In this document: piece after piece, positions 12,601 to 27,600 of the stretch
How positions within the stretch are numbered: the stretch's first letter is position 1
How the letters are laid out: each line of letters starts with the position of its first letter
Assembly: GCF_021869535.1 (NCBI RefSeq)
Contig: NW_026262604.1
Span: 56,134,247-56,198,246 of the forward strand
Length of the DNA stretch: 64,000 nt
Direction: 5' to 3'
Source: Mytilus californianus
Taxonomy: Eukaryota; Mollusca; Bivalvia; Mytilida; Mytilidae
Notes under the pieces: generated by a model
Told to the model about the DNA's origin: nothing
The model's database searches: none
The model's input: only the letters and a program-made list of their open reading frames with translations
Position numbers and translations under genes: made by a program

Positions 12601-15600
12601 CACATCATAAGGAACATTCATGCCATGTTTGGTTTCATTCCATTCAGTGGTTCTCTAGAAGAAGACATTTGTATGTATTTCTCATAGGGTCCCATGTTAA
12701 ACTAAGTCCCCTGCAGGCGGCCATTTTAGATTATGGATCAGCTTCAAAGTAACAACACTCAGTCAGCACCTCATAAGAAACATTCATGCCATGTTTGGTT
12801 TCATTCCATTCAGTGGTTCTCTAAAAGAAGACATTTGTATTTATTTCCCCTAGGGTCCCATGTTAAACTAAGTCCCCTGCTGGCGGCCATCTTGGATTAT
12901 GGATCAGCTTCATAGTAACAACACTTGGTCAGCACCTCATAAGGAACATTCATGCCATGTTTGGTTTCATTCCATTCAGTGGTTCTCTAAAAGAAGACAT
13001 TTGTATGTATTTCCCATAGGGTCCTATATTAAACTAAGTCCCCCGCTGGCGGCCATCTTGGATTATGGATCCGCTACAAAGTAACAACACTTGGTCAGCA
13101 CCTCATAAGGAACATTCATGCCATGTTTGGTTTCATTCCATTCAGTGGTTCTCTAGAATAAGTTCAAAATGTAAAAAGTTAACGCCGACGAAGGACGACG
13201 ACGGACGACGCCGGACGCCAAGTGATGAGCCAGGTGAGCTAAAAAGGGACAGACCGTAAGATGGATATACTGAGTGGTAATCCTAATGCCCTTAACTTTA
13301 GAATTACTAATGTGGAAATCATTAAAATCAAAACATGCATTGCAAGGTTTAAAAATTTCATTAAAGCACAAATTGGAATATTTTGGTTTATGTAAAGATT
13401 GATAGAAAAACAGTAAGTATACCATACTTTTTTTTAAATGACCAACTGGGTTTTTTAACTCTAACAATATAATCAAAATCTTAAACTTTCCATTTTGTTA
13501 ATCATCTTCAAAACAGTTTTTATCTTAATATTATATTTTTGTTAAATCAGTACAGTTATTTTTTTTAACAATATATAAGTTTTAGAAACCTTTAAAATTG
13601 GCTTTTGTTAAACAGGGCTAACCTAAAACAAACTTTATAAATGTACAATTACTTAGGTGCTGTATCCCATAGAATCTATCGAGAAGAATGTATGTTTTAA
13701 TCTCAATTCTGGTGTCAACCATATCATAAGAAATTTGTGTTAAGTTTAAACAAGTACCTTGTATTGTCATAGAAGCAAATTTGTCAGTAAAAATTTCTTA
13801 CTCTGATAAACTTTTGCTTACTCAACTCTGTAATGGTTTACTCAACAGTTGGTCCTAGTATCTTTGTATAAATCTCAGAGAGAAATCTGCCATGACCAAC
13901 TATATAACCTTAAACTCGGATAAACTTTTGCTTACTCAACCCTGTAATGGTATACTCAAAAACAGATGGTCCAAGTATCTTTCTGTAAACCTCAGGGATA
14001 AATCTGCCATGACCTACTATATAACCTTTGACCGGTATACTGGTGTTTAGAGGCGACGCCCACATTAAAGTTATACCAAGTGGTACAGGATCTGCTGTCA
14101 GATTAGATGGAGGTTCTGGTGGTTGCTCAATCACTGAAAAAATACAATTTTGTCATAGCCTTTTTATACATGTTATAATATATATCAACTTTGTACTTTA
14201 TTTGGCCTTTTTAAAGTTTTGATTCGAGTGTCACTGATGAGTCTTTTGTAGACGAACCAAGTGCCTGCCGTACAGAATTTTAATCCTGGTATCTATGTTA
14301 AGTTTATTAATATATCTCTGTCATGAATTGGTTGACCAATAGGATGTGTCTGTGTCTTATCTGTCAAGAGAAATGTTTTCAAATCCAAGATCTTATATTA
14401 TACATGAATACAATAGACGTAAATACACTTGTGTGCAAATTTGTCCGCCATTATTTAAAATCACACAAGTTCCTGACAAAATTCAGCTAAATACCAAAAG
14501 TGTAAATATGTTTATTATTCCTGTACAGTCATCTGATTTCAAAATTTACTGATGGTGTCCAATTCCTATCTTGACATTTTTTAGTCCTCATTCACATGGC
14601 AAGTGACGCATGCATAGCAGGAGATGATTTCCCTGTTTGTCATACCTGGTCTCGCTCTTTTGGAGTGCATATAAATCCTTCAGGCTTTTATTCATTGAAT
14701 TGTGTATCCATAAGTATAACAGGAATGTAATATTGAATGCATTTCTCTGATAGAAAATTGTCTGCTCAAATAAAGTTATCATGACACCATCCGCCAATGT
14801 ATGACATAAAAATATCAACTTATTGCACAAAATCTAGATCTAATTATAGAAAATAAAGACATCAACACCCACGTCATACCGCTAGATTATATTTATATAA
14901 TGTCTACATGTTTCATCATATGAGTGGCATCATCAGAACACTAGATCTGATCAGTTGTACCAAGTCAGGAATATGACAGTTGTTATCCATTCGTTTGATC
15001 ATTGAGCTTTTCATTTTGCCATTTGATTCAAACTTTCCGTTTTGAATTTTCCTCGGAGTTCGGTATTTTTGTTTTTTTACTTTTGACCATTTCCATAACT
15101 ATAGGATTGTGGGTAATTTCATTGTTTGTACACCAAAATGAAAATAACACCATGTCATTGGTTGAGTTGCCATTGTTTAGGACTCTTTAAGCTAATCACA
15201 ATGTTTTGGTGTACGCTTGTTAAAATATTACCCAGAATAAGTTAGATTTTGACGTGGCAAAAATTGTTTCAATTAACCATTATTTAGCTACACTCAAGAG
15301 GTATAGACAGCACCATAAAATTACAAAATATTTGGTAATAAAAGTTGGTAAAAATACAGCAATTAATCTTTACCTGTGCCACTCTTTGTAACAACCATTT
15401 GAACCCATGATGAATACGGTCCAGTCCCATTGACAGTGACTGCTGCCACTCTCATCTCATAAACTATACCTTCTTCTAAACCTGAAAAAGATTTAAAAGG
15501 GATTTTACAAAGATGTGAAGACACTAGTTGTGCAGTAGTTATAATCCCATTCAATTCATTATATGTAATTGACAACATTTACATAATTAGTAAAATATTT

Positions 15601-18600
15601 ATGCTTGCATGCATGCCCATGTCCTTAAATATATCCCACTAGACCATATGCAAACTAACAAACAATTGATTTGAGATTTGTTTACGTCATGCATTTGATT
15701 ATCAATCAACTGTACTATGATATTTTATTATCTCCCTTTATGCCATAGCATTATGAGCATATTCTCTTTTAAAAAAACTCATAAACTTAACTTTTTGTAA
15801 AGGGTACCTCTAACATCAGAATAAGTGCAAGGCAAGGAAATCCCAAACACCAAAAGTTTTGAGGAGGCTTTTCTATCATTCAAAGACAGTAGAAATTCTT
15901 ACCAAACAAATATCTGAGTTGCATTTTTTCAGGTGTTCCGTTTTCTCTGATGCTAATTTTCAAATGGATTTAAAAACATCACTCAAATATGACAGGAAAA
16001 GATGGCTATACACTATTATAGTCTCATACAGTAGGTTAAGTTAAGGCAACCATACTATAGTTAACAAGGGGGGAAAAAAACATTTCAGTTGTGTATCAAT
16101 TACAGCAGATTCAATGAAATTTAAAGTTTATTTCATTTCCAGATACTCATGGAAATTTAAATATTATTCAAAGCTATTAATAACAAGAAATGATTGTAAC
16201 AGGATGCTGTTACGAAGTCTCCCAAACGAAGCTCCCATAATTCGTCATTCCTATGGTCGCCTGACATTGGGCAAAGTCCAGTACAAATTGGATTGGTCCA
16301 GTAAAGTGATATGCATTAGTGACGCCTAGGAACTGACCCTGCATGTCATACAAATCTATGTGAAATGACGAACAGGAATATATATGGTTTAGGGGTGGGG
16401 ATCTCGACCATTTACAAGATATTAGACATTTGGATTGGGGTGACCCCTGGGGACTGGCCCTATATATCATTCAAATCTTTGTGAACTGACGATCAGGAAT
16501 ATATATGGTTTAGGGGTGGGGATCTTGACTGTTTACAAGATATTAGAACATTTGGGGTTGGGAGAACCCCTGGGGACTGACCCTATATATTATTCAAATC
16601 TTTGGAACATGAAGATCAGGAATATATATGGTTTAGGGGTGGGGATCTCAACCATTTACAAGATATTATAACATTCGGGGTTGGGGAAACCCCTGGGGAC
16701 TTTTCCTACATATCATTCAAATCTTCATGACATGACAAACAAGTATATATATGGTTTAGGGTTGGGGATCTCAACCATTAACAAGATATTTGAACATATT
16801 CAAATGACTGGGGGTGGGGATGACCCCTTGGGTCTTACCATGTTTATCATTCAAATCATCTTGGCATGGTTTAGGGGTAGGGATCCTGATCACTTACAAG
16901 ATATTAGAACTTTTTAAAATGGCAGGGGGTCGGGACGACCCCTGGGGACTAACCCTGTTAATCATTCAAATCATCTTGGCATGACAAACCAGAATATATA
17001 TGGTTTAGGGGTGGGGATCTTGACCACTTACAAGATTTTAGAACTTTCTCAAATGGCAGGGGGTCGGGTAGACCCTGGGGACTAACCCTGTTTATCATTC
17101 AAATCTTCTTGGCATGACAAACCAGAATATATATGGTTTAGGGGTGGGGATCTTGACCAATTCCAAGATATTAGAACTTTCTCAAATGGCAGGGGGTGGG
17201 GATGACCCCTGGGGACTAACCCTGTATTTCATTTGATGTGCTTTATCATGACAAACCAAAATATATATGGTTTAGGGGTGGGGATCTTGACCACTTCCAA
17301 GATATAAAAACTTTCTCAAATGGCAGGGGGTCGGGTAGACCCCTGGGGACTAACCCTGTTTATCATTCAAATCTTCTCGGCATGACAAACCAGAATATAT
17401 ATGGTTTAGGGGTGGGGACCTTGACCACTTTCAAGATATTAGAACTTTCTCAAATGGTAGGGGGTCGGGAAGACCCCTGGGGACTAACCCTGTTTATCAT
17501 TCAAATCATCTCGGCATGACAAACCAGAATATATATGGTTTAGGGGTGGGGATCTTGACCACTTCCAAGATATTAGAACTTTCTCAAATGGCAGGGGGAG
17601 GGGATGACCCCTGGGGACTAACCCTCTATTTCATTTGATGTGCTTTATCATGACAAACCAAAATATATATGGTTTAGGGGTGGGGATCTTGACCACTTCC
17701 AAGGTATTAAAACTTTCTCTAATGGCAGGGGGTGGGGGTAACCCCTGGGGACTAAGCTTTTATTTTATTTAATGTGCTTTATCATTTAGAACATTTTCAA
17801 TTATAAATATTGTGTCTATCACTTACTGTTTTCAAGTTATAATCATTTGAAAATAAAAAAAAATAAAATCCCATAGGGTTCTATAGTAAACCCCTCCTTC
17901 CTTTATGCCCCTCAAAGTACCCCTTTATAAACCCCATTTCACAAACAAAACCCTGATTGCACCACTAGACAAAAGGCAAAAATGCAAACTCTATATATAT
18001 GAATAAAAAAGTTGTGAGCATACATAAATGGGACAGCAACCCCATGACAATAAAAATAAACAGCTGCGCCATGAGCGCATGATACGCCCGTCGTCTTGTG
18101 TGTGAATTTTTATGCAATAAGCATAAATAGTTTCTGACATAGGTTGGACATGCAAAAACCCCCCTTTTTTTTTACAAAATACTCAATATCTCTAAAATAA
18201 AATTTTGAATCAAAACCAAAAAGTATAAAGATCTTTAGATTAATATAACTAAGAAGTGTGTAAAATTTTAAGCAATAATCATAAATCATTTTTGCGATAC
18301 GGCGCGATGTGAAAACCCCCCCTTTTAAAAAAAAAAATCAATATCTCAAAAATAAAATTTTGAATCAAAACCAAAAAGTATACAGATCTTAAAATTAATA
18401 TAACTAAGAAGTGTGTAAAATTTTAAGCAATAATCATAAATCGTTTTTGAGATACGGCGCGACATGTGAAAAATCCCTCCCCCTTTTTTTACAAAATACT
18501 GAATAACTCAAAAATAAAATTTTGAATCATCACCAAAAAGTATACAGATCTTAAGGTTAATATAACTAAGAAGTGTGTAAAGTTTTAAGCAATAATCATA

Positions 18601-21600
18601 AACTGTTTTTGAGATACGGCGCGACATGTGAAAAACCCCTCCCCCTTTTTTAACAAAATACTCAATATCTCTAAAATAAAATTTTGAATCATCACCAAAA
18701 AGTATACAGATCTTAAGATTAATATAACTAAGAAGTGTGTAAAGTTTTAAGCAATAATCATAAATTGTTTTTGAGATACGGCGCGACATGTGAAAAAAAA
18801 CACACACCTGTTTTAGTTACTAAGTCCCGTAACTCAAAAAGTTTTAATCTTATTTTCACCAAAAAGTATACAGATCGTTTGACCATCATAAGAAACAACT
18901 ATCTCAAGTTTCATGAAATTTAGATAAGTCATTCTCAAGTTACGGTGCGACATGTTTACGCCGGACAGACAGACGGACAGACAGACGGACAGACGGACAG
19001 ACAGACGGACAGACGGACAGACAGACGGACGGACGCCGGACATTTGTATACCATAATACGTCCCGTCAAAAATTTGACGGGCGTATAAAAAGTGAACAGA
19101 CAATAACCATGATGACTATCAAATGATGAAAATAGCTCACACTACACAAGTGAGGGAAGAATTATATGTTTACTCTCAAAATGATTTATTTTATTTATAC
19201 CAGGTTCCATTTCTTTATTCATTGTATCCTTATCTTTATTAAGTTGTAAGTTTAACGAATAATTATATTGTAGCCTTACCTGATAGCAACATTTCATTTT
19301 TATCAGCAGGAACCAGCATAGTTTTACTTGTCTCGTCATACTTAGTTCTATATTCTAAACGGTAATAAACCAAGTCACCATTCCTTGTATGTTCTGGTGG
19401 TGGATTCCAAGAGACCATAAAGTTCTGCTGGAAAATATTAAGATTTTATAGTCATTTATATATTTGTTCCTCATTAAATTGAAGTTCTTCTGTAAACTTT
19501 GATATAAAGGAACTTCTATTCCATGAAATTCCAGACCTTCTAAATTAAAGGATATATGGTGTATTTTACAATGACGTAACAACCAAAAGACTAGATGAAC
19601 ATCCTTAATGATTTTGCAAAGAATTCCACTCAAACTGGTGCTAGGGGCTGTCTAAAACTTGCAGTGAGGTGAGAGTTTTTTGCTCCTTGTTGAAGGCCTC
19701 ACTGTGATTTTTGAGATGAAGAACAACAATAAAAGCGCTGTTCCTTTGCTTTTTGTGTGTTTTTTGCTGTGCATGTACTGATTTTGTGTCATGCAGGATG
19801 GATACCCCATATCCTTTGTTTTTCTATATAGTCTTCAATAGTAGACAAATGTCTTCATATGCAATATTATAAAGTCACCTCTAAATCACCTAGAGTCCAT
19901 CAAAGCTGTGTATTTAACAGAGTTTAGTAAACAGAATTTGACATATAGTAAAACTATTTGTTGGAGCCTCGTTTTTGTGCATACAGTCTGAACTAGTATG
20001 CATAATCTCTTTAATACTGATATTTTTCTATATCTATAAGTTACTTTTAACTCAATTTTGTTATCTGTAGACACCTACTATGAGATCAACCCCGGTTTTT
20101 GGTGGAGTTCATGTTGCTCAGTCTTTAGTTTTCTATGTTGTGTAACGTATACTGTTGATTGTCTTTTGGTCATTTTTCATTTTTTTTCCATGACATTGCC
20201 AATATAAAAGTAAGGAGATGTGGTATGATTGCCAATGAGACAACTCTCCACAAGTGACCAAATGACACAGAAATTAACAACTACAGATCACTACCTTCAA
20301 CAATGAGTAAAACCCATACCGCATAGTCAGCTATAAAAGGCCCCAAAATGACAAATGTAAAACAATTCAAACGAGAAAACTAATGGCCTGATTTATGCAA
20401 GAAAAACAAATATGATATACAGCAACAAAGAACAACCACTGAATTACAGGCTCCTGACTTAACACAGGCACATACAGAATGTGGCGGGGTTAAACATGTT
20501 AGTGGGCCCCCAACTCTCCCCCTAACCTTGGACAGTGGTGTAACAGTACAACATATGAACAAACTATAAAAATCAGTTTGTTTTCGACTTATGAGTTTGA
20601 GTATCTGTTTGGCACCTTTGGTCTGTCTTTTTTGGGTAGTGCCCAGATCATGTATAAATGTTGCAGAAATAAATTGAAGAATATATCGATTTAGGAAAAT
20701 GTTGTAATCCATGAAATAAATAAAGAAGAAAATAAATCAGTTGTATGGCTTTACTTACAGAATTATTAACACTTAGCACAGTTACATCTTTTGGCGGTGC
20801 CGATGGGACATCTGAATATGTCCATACGGTTGTCATAGTTAAGTTTCCTGGCATGTCATTAAAATATGGTATCAACGATATAATATATTCCGTATGTTGT
20901 TGCAAATTGTTCATCACATGGCTCATTACTGATGGTTTGACGAAGGAATCTACTGGCTGACTGGCTGCAGATTTAATAGTATTGTATCGTAGCAGATATC
21001 TCGTCAAGTCTGAATTATATGAAGTGGTCCAGGACACCTGCACACTTGTTGATGATAATGGTTTGGCAGAGATGTAGATGCCGTTAGAAATATTTCCTAT
21101 AAAAGAGATATCCTGTAAAATTTCTGTAAGAATAGTGCTTTTTATACATGTATAAAGTTGAAAACATAATCCATAAAAAATTGTAAGGAGTTTGACGGAA
21201 CCCTGTGTCTCGTCTGTGATTGCTGCTGTCAGTGAAAAAGAGTAATTTTTAATATTAACTTAAAAAGTGAGTCCATTTATCAGTAAAATACAGAATTAAA
21301 AAAAAAAATCATTCTTTTTCTTTAGATGCTATTTCTTTGTCTTGAGGATTAGCTTCTGTCATAGTTTTATAACAATTCATGGAGGCTTACAAATTTATCA
21401 TGTCAAAAAAATTTAATCCCAAACTATCTGTAAACAAGAGGCTCTCAAGAGCCTGAATCGCTCACCTGTATTTCAGAGGAGAAGATTTTTAAATGTTAGC
21501 AAACTTGATGAACAAATTGTGTAAAATTGTCTTTAAAGGGCAATAACTCCTAAAGGGGTCAATTGACAATTTTGGTCATATTAACTTTTTTGTAGATCTT

Positions 21601-24600
21601 ACTTTGCTGAACATTATTGCTGCTTACAGTTTATATATATCTATAATAATATTCAAAATAATAACAAACTAGAGGCTCTAAAGAGCCTGTGTCGCTCACC
21701 TTGGTCTATGTGCATATTAAACAAAGGACACAGATGGATTCATGACAAAATTGTGTTTTGGTGATGGTGATGTGTTTTGGTGATGGTGATGTGTTTGTAG
21801 ATCTTACTTTACTGAACATTCTTGCTCCTTACTTCTATCTATAATGAACTTGGCCCGGTAGATACAGTGGAAAATACTTTGTAAAAATTTACAAAAATTT
21901 ACAAAATTTATGAAAATTGTAAAAAATTGACTATAAAGGGCAATAACTCCTTAAGGGGTCAATTGACAATTTTGGTCATGTTGCCTTATTTGTAGATCTA
22001 ACTTTGCTGTACATTATTGCTGTTTACAGTTTATCTCTATCTATAATAATATTCAAGATAATAACCAAAAGCTGCAAAATTTTCTTAAAATTACCAATTC
22101 AGGGGCAGCAACCCAACAATGTGTTGCCTGATTGGTCTGAAAATTTCAGGGCAGATAGATCTTGACCTAATGAACAATTTTACCCCCATGTCAGATTTGC
22201 TCTAAATGCTTTGGTTTCAGAGATATGAGCCAAAAACTGCATTTTACCCTATGTACTATTTTTTAGCCATGTCAGCCATCTTGGTTCGCGGGCGGGGTCA
22301 TCAGACACATTTTTTAAACTAGATACCCTAATGATGATTGTGGACAAGTTTGGTTAAATTTGTCCTAGTAGTTTCAGAGGAGAAGATTTTTGTAAAAAAT
22401 TACAAAAATTTACGAAAAATGGTTAAAAATTGACAATAAAGGGCAATAACTCCTTAAGGGGTTAACTGACAATTTTGGTCAAGTTGACTTATTTGTAGAT
22501 CTTACTTTGCTGAACATTATTGCTGTTTACAGTTTATCTCTATCTATAATAATATTCAAGATAATAACCAAAAACGGCAAAATTTCCTTAAAATTACCAA
22601 TTCAGGGGCAGCAACCCAACAACGGGTTGCCTGATTGGTAAGAAAATTTCAGGGCAGATAGATCTTGACCTAATGAACAATTTTATACTCATCAGATTTG
22701 CTCTAAATGCTTTGGTTTCAGAGATATGAGCCAAAAACTGCATTTTACCCTATGTACTATTTTTTAGCCATGTCGGCCATCTTGGTTCACGGGCGGGGTC
22801 ATCGGACACATTTTTTAAACAAGATACCCTAATGATGATTGTGGACAAGTTTGGTTAAATTTGTCTTAGTAGTTTCAGAGGAGAAGATTTTTGTAAAAGA
22901 TTACAAAAATTTACGAAAAATGGTTAAAAATTGACTATAAAGGGCAATAACTCCTTAAGGGGTCAACTGACCAATTTGGTCAAGTTGACTTATTTGTAGA
23001 TCTTACTTTGCTGAACATTATTGCTGTTTACAGTTTATCTCTATCTATAATAATATTCAAGATGATAACCAAAAACGGCAAAATTTCCTTAAAATTACCA
23101 ATTCAGGGGCAGCAACCCAACAACAGGTTGTCCGATTCATCTGAAAATTTCAGGGCAGACAGATCTTGACCTAATATACAATTTTACACCATGTCAGATT
23201 TTCTCTAAATGCTTTGGTTTCAGAGATATAAGCCAAAATCTACATTTTACCCCCATGTTCTATTTTTAGCCATGGCGGCCATCTTGGTTGGTTGGCCGGG
23301 TCACCGCACACATTTTTTAAACTAGATACCCCAATGATGATTGTGGCCAAGTTTGGTCAAATTTGGCCCAGTAGTTTCAGAGGAGAAGATTTTTGTAAAA
23401 GTTTACTGACGACGGACGACGGACGCAGGACGACGGACGACGGACGCAAAGTGATAAGAAAAGCTCACTTGACCTTTCAGGTCAGGTGAGCTAAAAACTG
23501 CAAAATTTTGTTAAAACTACCAATTCAGTGGCAGCAACCAAACAATGGGTTGTTCGATTCGTCTGAAAATTTCAGAGCTGATAGATCTTGACCAATTGAA
23601 CAATTTTACCCTATGTCAGATTTGCTCTAAAAGCTTTAGTCTTTGAGATATAAGCCAAAAACTGTATTTGACCCCTATGTTCTATTTGTAGCCATGGCGG
23701 CCATGTTTGTCGATGGATCAAAACTTCGGATACAATTTATAAACTAGATACCCTAAGGAACATTTATTTAAAGTTTGAAGGTATTTGGCCCAGTAGTTTC
23801 AGAGGAGAAGATTTTTGAAATAGTTTACGACGACAGACGACGACAGACGACAACAGACGATGACGACGACAGACGACGGACGCCAAGTGATGGCATAAGC
23901 TCACATGGGGCCCTTCAGGCCCCGGTGAGCTAAAAAGAAGTCAATCAATCAGAAAATTACTAAAAAGAGGCTGTCGAGTGACAGCAAACCGGATTTTCCT
24001 GCAGAGGTCGAATCCTGAACAGTAGAGAAAGAATGGACAAAACATTTATGCTTGAAACAGCTATGAATTTGTATTGTGATTGAATATCTTAAATAGATTA
24101 TTATCTAATTAATAATGAAAACGATATTTGCAAATCTGAACCCCTAACAGGATCATGTAAAAATTAAACATTAACACACACAACAAAAATAAAATACATG
24201 TACTCATAACATTTCTCAACTGTGACATCTACCTTCATAACACACATGACTTAAAAAAAATAGTTATAAAGAAATTTTGATTTTATCATTACTGGTTCAT
24301 GGAGTAAGTTTGAGTTATTTCCCTTTGAACTGAAATATGGTTTAACATAGTACTCTAACATTAGATATGATTCATGACTAATAATTCTCTAAAATAAGAT
24401 ATGATGTAACACAATGTATATCTATTTTCAAATTATAATCAAATATAATTAATAGTTCCAAATATTTTTCTTTCATTTATCACAAACTAATACAGATCTG
24501 CAACTTATCAATGTCAACAACTTTAAATGTAATGAAATACAAATGTATATCCTATAATAAAAATAGATTATTATCTAACTAAAGTAGTTCACTTCATAAA

Positions 24601-27600
24601 AAAATATATAAAGCATTCAGAAAATTAGTTTTTACAGAATAACAAACCAACCTACCACAAAATTCTTCAAACAATTTACCAAAGAAAAGAAAAAAAAATT
24701 CACAAAATTTTATTTATCATTAATACAATGTCTTTTAAAAATCCATAAAACTTATCTGTAATTATCTTCAAAATGTCTAATAGTGAACAGTTAATTTCTA
24801 ACTTTATTTATACAGTCCTATATAGCTTATAATCATCAACACTTAGAAAACAGAAAATTTTCAAATAAATCTGTCAATCCAATTATAATTGTGTGAGACA
24901 TTTACCAGATGCTCTTATATACCAACAGGTGAAAATTAGTCATGTTAGTGTAATCAAACTTTATATATATAATTAACCATTTCTGTTCAAAGAGAAATAA
25001 CCCAATCACATTAAAAATACTACTTTTGGATATTAAAAAGGGTGATAACTCAACAAGGAGAAAAGCTAAAATGGTGAAAATTGAACTTGACCTTCATTTA
25101 GTCACAGGTAACAACATATCTTAATTTAAAAAAAACCTGTCAAAGCGTTTTCATGTTATTGAGTAGACACTGTTTGGCAGCCACTCGTCGGCCCATCTGC
25201 CCGCTGTACATCTCAAAATCAATAACCAATATTTCCTTCGAAAATCCGGTTAAAAATGAAACAAAACATATTTTCAAAGATTTGCTTCAGACAATATCTC
25301 TTAATCATTAAAAAGCTTCTGCCAAAGTTTCATAAAACTCTATAAAGGTTTGACAAAGTAATTGATGTGTAACAAACTTCAACCCCAGACTACAATGTAT
25401 CTACTTGTTAACTATAAAAAGAATAAACTAAGTCATTTATCAGTAAATAGCAGAAAGCTAAATAGCATGAAGGTTTGACAAAGTTATTGATGTATAAAAA
25501 AAACTTTAACCTCAGACTAAATCTGAATGTTAACTGTAAAAAAAACTAAGTACATTTATCAGTAAAATACAGAAAATGAAAATAAATATCTTAAAAATTT
25601 TGCTCTGGATACTGTATTTTGTTCATAAACATTAGCTTCTGTCCGACTTTCATAAAATTCCACGTAGGTTTGACAAAGTTATAGATGTCTAAATAAACGG
25701 GGAACATAACTCAAGAACCATGGAAGTGACGGTACCCAAATTTGTAATTGATCAGACTTTTGTGGTAATAAGCATTGTGTATAAGTTTCATAACATTTGG
25801 TTGAGGCAAACTGAAGTTGGAGAACAGAAACAAAAAATTCAGCAATTTTTCCAATTGTAAAGGGGCATAACTCTAGAACAGTAAATGTGACGCCACAAAA
25901 ATTCGAACTTGATCTGTGTTTTGTGATAATTAGCATTATGTATAAGATTCATAACATTTTGTTGAGGCAAACTAAAGTTAGAGAACAGAAACAAAAAATT
26001 CAGCAATTTTTCTATTTGTAAAGGGACACTCCAGAACCGTAAATGTGAAGCCACTAAAATTCAAACTTGATCTGTATTTTGTGGTAATAAGCATTGTGTA
26101 TAAGATTCATTACATTTCATTGAGGCAAATTAAAGTGAGAGAAAGGAAACGAAAAATTCAGCAATTTTTCTACTTGTAAAGGGGCATAACTCTAGAACAG
26201 TAAACATGACACCATCAAAATTCAAACTTAGATCTGTGTTTTGTAGTAATAAGCATTGTGTATAAGTTTCATAACATTTTGTTGAGGCAAACTAAAGTTA
26301 GAGAACAGAAACGAAAAATTCAGCAATTTTTCTATTTATAAAGGGGCATAACTCTAGAACCATAAATGTGAAGCCACTAAAATTCAAACTTGATCTGTGT
26401 TTTGTGGTAATAAGCATTGTGTATAAGATTCATAACATTTTGTTGAGGCAAATTAAAGTGAGAGAAAGGAAACGTAAAATTCAGCAATTTTTCTACTTGT
26501 AAAGAGGCATAACACTAGAACGGTAAATGTGACGCCATCAAAATTCAAACTTAGATCTGTGTTTTGTAGTAATAAGCATTGTGTATAAGTTTCATAACAC
26601 TTGATTGAGGCAAACTAAAGTAGACGGAAATTTTGGGACATACGGACTGAAGTACGGATGGACAAGGGTAAAACTTAATACCCCCTCCGCCACGGCAGGG
26701 GCATAAAAAACTTTAACTACAGACTGAACCTAAATGTTGACAACACGGACAACGACGTTGGAATCGAGGATCACTATGTATCGCTTTCGCGGAATACATT
26801 TCGCAGGCTTGACAAAAAGATCAAAATAGGTATAATAACTTATACTACGTATACACTTGTCTGTAAACAAAAATGGTACTGTGTGCCCTCAGTAACACAA
26901 AACATATGGTGTTTTTTTTTAAATAAAAATAACATAAAATTTTACATAGAAAAAAGTATAAACTTTCAAATCTTTAAGGAATAGCAGAACTCCTTCATAT
27001 GATTATGCAGATTTAACTTGTTTCAACCCCTTCTTCTTTGTTCTATGGTAGATTATAGTTGTCACGTTGGCAATCAAACCACATTTCCTTATTTTCATAA
27101 TCTGCACAGACTGAAAAACAAATATCTTACTGAATGCTTCCAAGAATCTGACAATCTTGTCACTTTCACCTATGTTGTTAATTGCAGCTATTTCTACCGT
27201 GTAATCTTTGCTTCTATCTGAAAAAAAAATTTAAAGGTTCAACAATATTGTAATAAATTCAATGCTTATGTTGAGTTTTATGAGCATAAGCAGCAGTGCT
27301 CAAGATTAATCATTGGCAATCAAGCAAATTACTTTTTGAAATTTATTTTTCATAAGTTTATCTTGTATTGACAAATTGCACTAGCACCCCTTATAAGATG
27401 TTTTCAGATCTAATGGTGCAAAGTGAAAAAAAAAATCTGATTTTAGTCAGATTGAGAGTAGAGAAAACTTAATAATTTACGTACCTAAATTATGAACAAG
27501 AAACTTTCTGATCTGTTCATCCACCCTAAAGAACTGTTTTCTTCCATCTTCCTCTGCTACTACAATCTGGTATTGTCTGACTCTTACACGGTACTCCTGA

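Noticed and set aside
12398-13259. Five similar ~62-residue plus-strand frames (SCHVWFHSIQWF)
   Set aside because: One frame per 166-bp tandem unit of a mobile element, each closed by a stop; no splice sites or similarity.
18834-19103. Minus-strand frame with VCPSVRLSVRLSVCLSVCLS
   Set aside because: Translation of the GACGGACAGACA microsatellite next to a terminal hairpin.
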